Below, piece after piece: positions 54,477 to 64,000 of a stretch of DNA of 64,000 nt. Both the position numbers and the translations under genes were made by a program. The notes under the pieces were generated by a model. That model had not been told where the DNA came from. It made no database searches and saw only the letters and a program-made list of their open reading frames with translations. Source of the DNA: Prunella strophiata (taxonomy: Eukaryota; Chordata; Aves; Passeriformes; Prunellidae); contig JAZBQD010000015.1 of the NCBI GenBank assembly GCA_036583965.1, forward strand, positions 26,138,310 through 26,202,309, read 5' to 3'. Positions within the stretch are counted from its first letter, which is position 1. Each line of letters starts with the position of its first letter.

Positions 54477-54725
54477 TGCACTTCCATGGCAACTTAAAAC
54501 AGAATTGGTAACACACAACTTAGGTGCAGCATTGTATCTTTGGCAGACAGCTCAGAGGAACTTCAGTAGTATCCTGTACTCCTATCAGTAGTACTCATCC
54601 ACTACAATTAATGCAGACAAAGCATTAATACTGCATCCAGTTCTCCCTGTCCATGAAGCAGGTAGCTGTGAAACAATTTACTCTTCCAAAATCATATACT
54701 CTCAATTTGCAGCAGTGTGATTTAG

Positions 54726-54741
54726 GTTTATTATAATAAAC
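54726..54741. promoter_or_regulatory. 16-bp palindrome with poly(A) hexamer on both strands
   Basis: GTTTATTATAATAAAC equals its own reverse complement and contains AATAAA in each direction. Confidence 0.6.
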
Positions 54742-55136
54742 TTCCTTGATCTCAATATTTTGAGTTGCATATGTGGTATGACACTTCATTGCAATTTATA
54801 CATAAAGTAGTAACAGATTTTCACTACACTGATAAAAAGATGATTACAGATTTTTTTTTTTTTACATATATATATGAATTACATTCTAAAACAAGAAAGA
54901 GCTTGGATTACCATGAAACAAACTCTCTTCCTTAGCATTCCACAATTTGATAGTACTTAGGATCCCCTTCCACCAAGAAAAATGGAGTGGAGATAACATA
55001 TCCACTCATGATTGATTGATAAATGTCAACTGTCTACAGAGCATTTGGTATGTCTTGTGTAAGATAACCTCAATACATATATCCTTCATCCATCAATGTT
55101 AATGTGAATTCAGACTTGACAGGATTATACATGCAA

Positions 55137-55164
55137 AACAAAAAAAACAAAAAAACAAAACAAA

Positions 55165-55206
<42 letters not shown>

Positions 55207-55237
55207 AACAAACCCCCAAACAAACAAAAAAAGCCCA
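55137..55237. repeat. A-rich simple repeat with a 40-base A-run
   Basis: A/C-rich text with an uninterrupted run of 40 A at 55166-55205. On the CPNE3 strand this is a U-tract in the presumed 3' UTR. Confidence 0.9.
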
Positions 55238-56551
55238 CTAAGCAGCTCCAGCAATTAAAAGTCAAATACACTATGACCTGGTGAAATCTTGAGTGATGTG
55301 CTAAATTTAGCATTAGCCCATTCTGTTCTTACATACTACAGCCAGACCATCCACATGAGATAAGTTGGATGTCTAACTCTAAACCACTTCAAAGGTGAAA
55401 CTGCAAAATTAATGTTCAAGACTGGCATTTCAGAAGTGATAAATGTGACCTTTCCATCCACTTATATTACACACAGTGACAGAGGAGATCCTCAGCAAGC
55501 AGTATGCAGCTGGGGGTCAAGAAACCTTCATTTGTCCACTAAGCAAACACATGATTTACACTTGGTATAAAAGGTGAAGGGAAAATTCAACCCAAGTAAA
55601 TAAATCAGAAATGGTTTGCCCTAGAGAAATGCAGTATGATTACAGGATTAGGGCTTGAGAGACTTGACTTTCTTATGTTTTCCTAAAATGAGAGAAAGAG
55701 GGAATACTGTTTTATTTGCAGGCACTTTTCATTAGTGGGCTCATGGAAAAGCAGTATGACTCAAAATATGACAAAAGTAAATAAAAGTAGCAATTTGAAG
55801 AACTTACTTTACCTCAAAATATGCAGTTCTAAATCAGAGAAAACTTTTAAACTAAAAACCAAATTCCTACTTCACAAAAAGCCCTTTAAAGATCAATAGT
55901 CATGACTGTTTTATGGGGGGGGGGGGTGTAATCCCAAAACAAAACCCCTACCAAAATAAATCTGGATTTTCCATTTTCCAGTCCACTGCACATTGGAACA
56001 CATCTTACAGCCTTTACAATAGTAGCCTCATAGGCCAGTAGTACTATTCTGAGATGTTAGAGGTTTACCTTGATTCACCCTAGTTATTCCCATACTACCT
56101 TAAGAGAAGGCATGCTATAGAAGAATATTTACTTTAATGACTTTTTTGGCTTATATTCACACAGCCCTGAATCCCAGGCACTGCCCAAAGGCACTGAAGT
56201 GGCAAACAAGAAGCAGCTGTGCAAGGAGGGCCTTTACACTCCGTGGCACTTGTCTGAATATGAAACACCTGTATCAAAATTTTGTTATGGTGGCTTAATA
56301 GAAACTCTTTTTTCCACTCTTTCAAAAATCAAATGCATCCATGTAAGCACTGTCTCTCAAATCAACATCAAACCTAAACACCACGACAATTTTGGCCCTT
56401 AAAAGGCACACTTGGCAAAGTGATTTGTAGGCAAAACTAACAGACATGATACAGAGGCATGTGTACACATATAGAGAAGTATATCGAGAACCAAAGTCTG
56501 TAGATACAGCAAGTAAAGCAAGCACAAAGTCTTTTCCTCTGCTCAGCCCAT

Positions 56552-63598
<7,047 letters not shown>

Positions 63599-64000
63599 CT
63601 GTATGAATGCAAACAAATCCAACAAAGAACATTATAATATCATTTGTGCAAGCAGTTTAATTATATTTTATTTCAGGACTGATACTTTGGGCTTGTATTA
63701 AAAATTAAGTTCATTTTGTAATCCAGCAAAATTAAACCCAGCCTGCCCAATATCAGCAAGAAAAAAACCACATTCTCAAGACAGAAATTCTCTCTTACCC
63801 AAAAGTCTACAAACATATTGTACAAACAAAAGTCTACAAACAAATGTATTTCAAACAAAAAAAGAAATTCTGTACCATTCTCCCTCTGAGGATTCTGCTA
63901 GCAACTTTATTTTTGGTAAAGACATAGCAATTCAAACAAAGCATCAGTGTCTCCAGAAGCTGTGGCTGGAATTATTATTTTTTTTATTTAGTATAAATAC
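63599..64000 (-). other. CPNE3: CPNE3 intron running off the window
   Basis: No further copine exon text (the expected end of C2B) was found up to the edge, so the upstream exon lies outside. Confidence 0.7.

Larger units (their letters stand above)
50742..56551. other. Convergent intergenic region: CNGB3 and CPNE3 3' UTRs
   Basis: It lies between the two stop codons. It should hold the 3' UTRs of both genes, but transcript ends cannot be fixed from sequence. It contains a pyrimidine-rich tract (50995-51245), poly(A) hexamers on both strands, two symmetric poly(A) motifs (53174-53210 and 54726-54741), an A-rich tract (55137-55237) and a G12 run (55915-55926). No CR1, LTR or third gene recognised. 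Open frames at 52710-52958 and 52927-53191 (-) show no known domain. Confidence 0.7.

Overview
This window is vertebrate nuclear DNA, almost certainly from a bird and probably a songbird. It has spliced genes with GT-AG introns, AT-rich introns, several CR1 LINE fragments with the avian 3' end (repeated ATTCTATG-like octamers), and LTR-like insertions resembling passerine endogenous-retrovirus LTRs. There are no bacterial-style operons, CRISPR arrays or phage genes. Species cannot be fixed from the sequence alone.

Two genes lie tail to tail. CNGB3 (beta subunit of the cone-photoreceptor cyclic-nucleotide-gated channel) is on the + strand from the left edge to its stop codon at 50741. I placed 17 coding exons by reading splice sites, phase continuity and resemblance to the known family. 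Together they encode about 743 residues, once one extra base in an A-run is discounted. Only the extreme N-terminus appears to lie outside. The exons cover the charged N-terminal region, S1-S6 with the pore, the C-linker, the cyclic-nucleotide-binding domain and the C-terminal tail. CPNE3 (copine-3, a calcium-dependent phospholipid-binding protein) is on the - strand. Its last eight coding exons (63598 down to 56552) encode the linker and the von Willebrand A domain; the two C2 domains lie beyond the right edge. CNGB3 and CPNE3 are also neighbours in human (8q21.3), which supports both names.

The 5.8 kb between the two stop codons holds both 3' UTRs, a pyrimidine-rich tract, a 40-base A-run, and two inverted repeats that carry a poly(A) hexamer on each strand. 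The introns hold CR1 fragments (about 3.7, 5.9, 12.8, 31.8, 45.4 and 62.2 kb) and three LTR-like elements (about 20.1, 26.0 and 46.1 kb). Two of those end only some 25 bases before a CNGB3 splice acceptor.

The most interesting points are: an apparent one-base insertion in the A-rich DEKK-repeat exon that would close the CNGB3 frame before S1; a GC-AG intron with a perfect 12-bp hairpin just after its donor; one unusually GC-rich exon next to an LTR; and the palindromic bidirectional poly(A) motifs between the convergent genes. I found no sign of a wholly new biological system.
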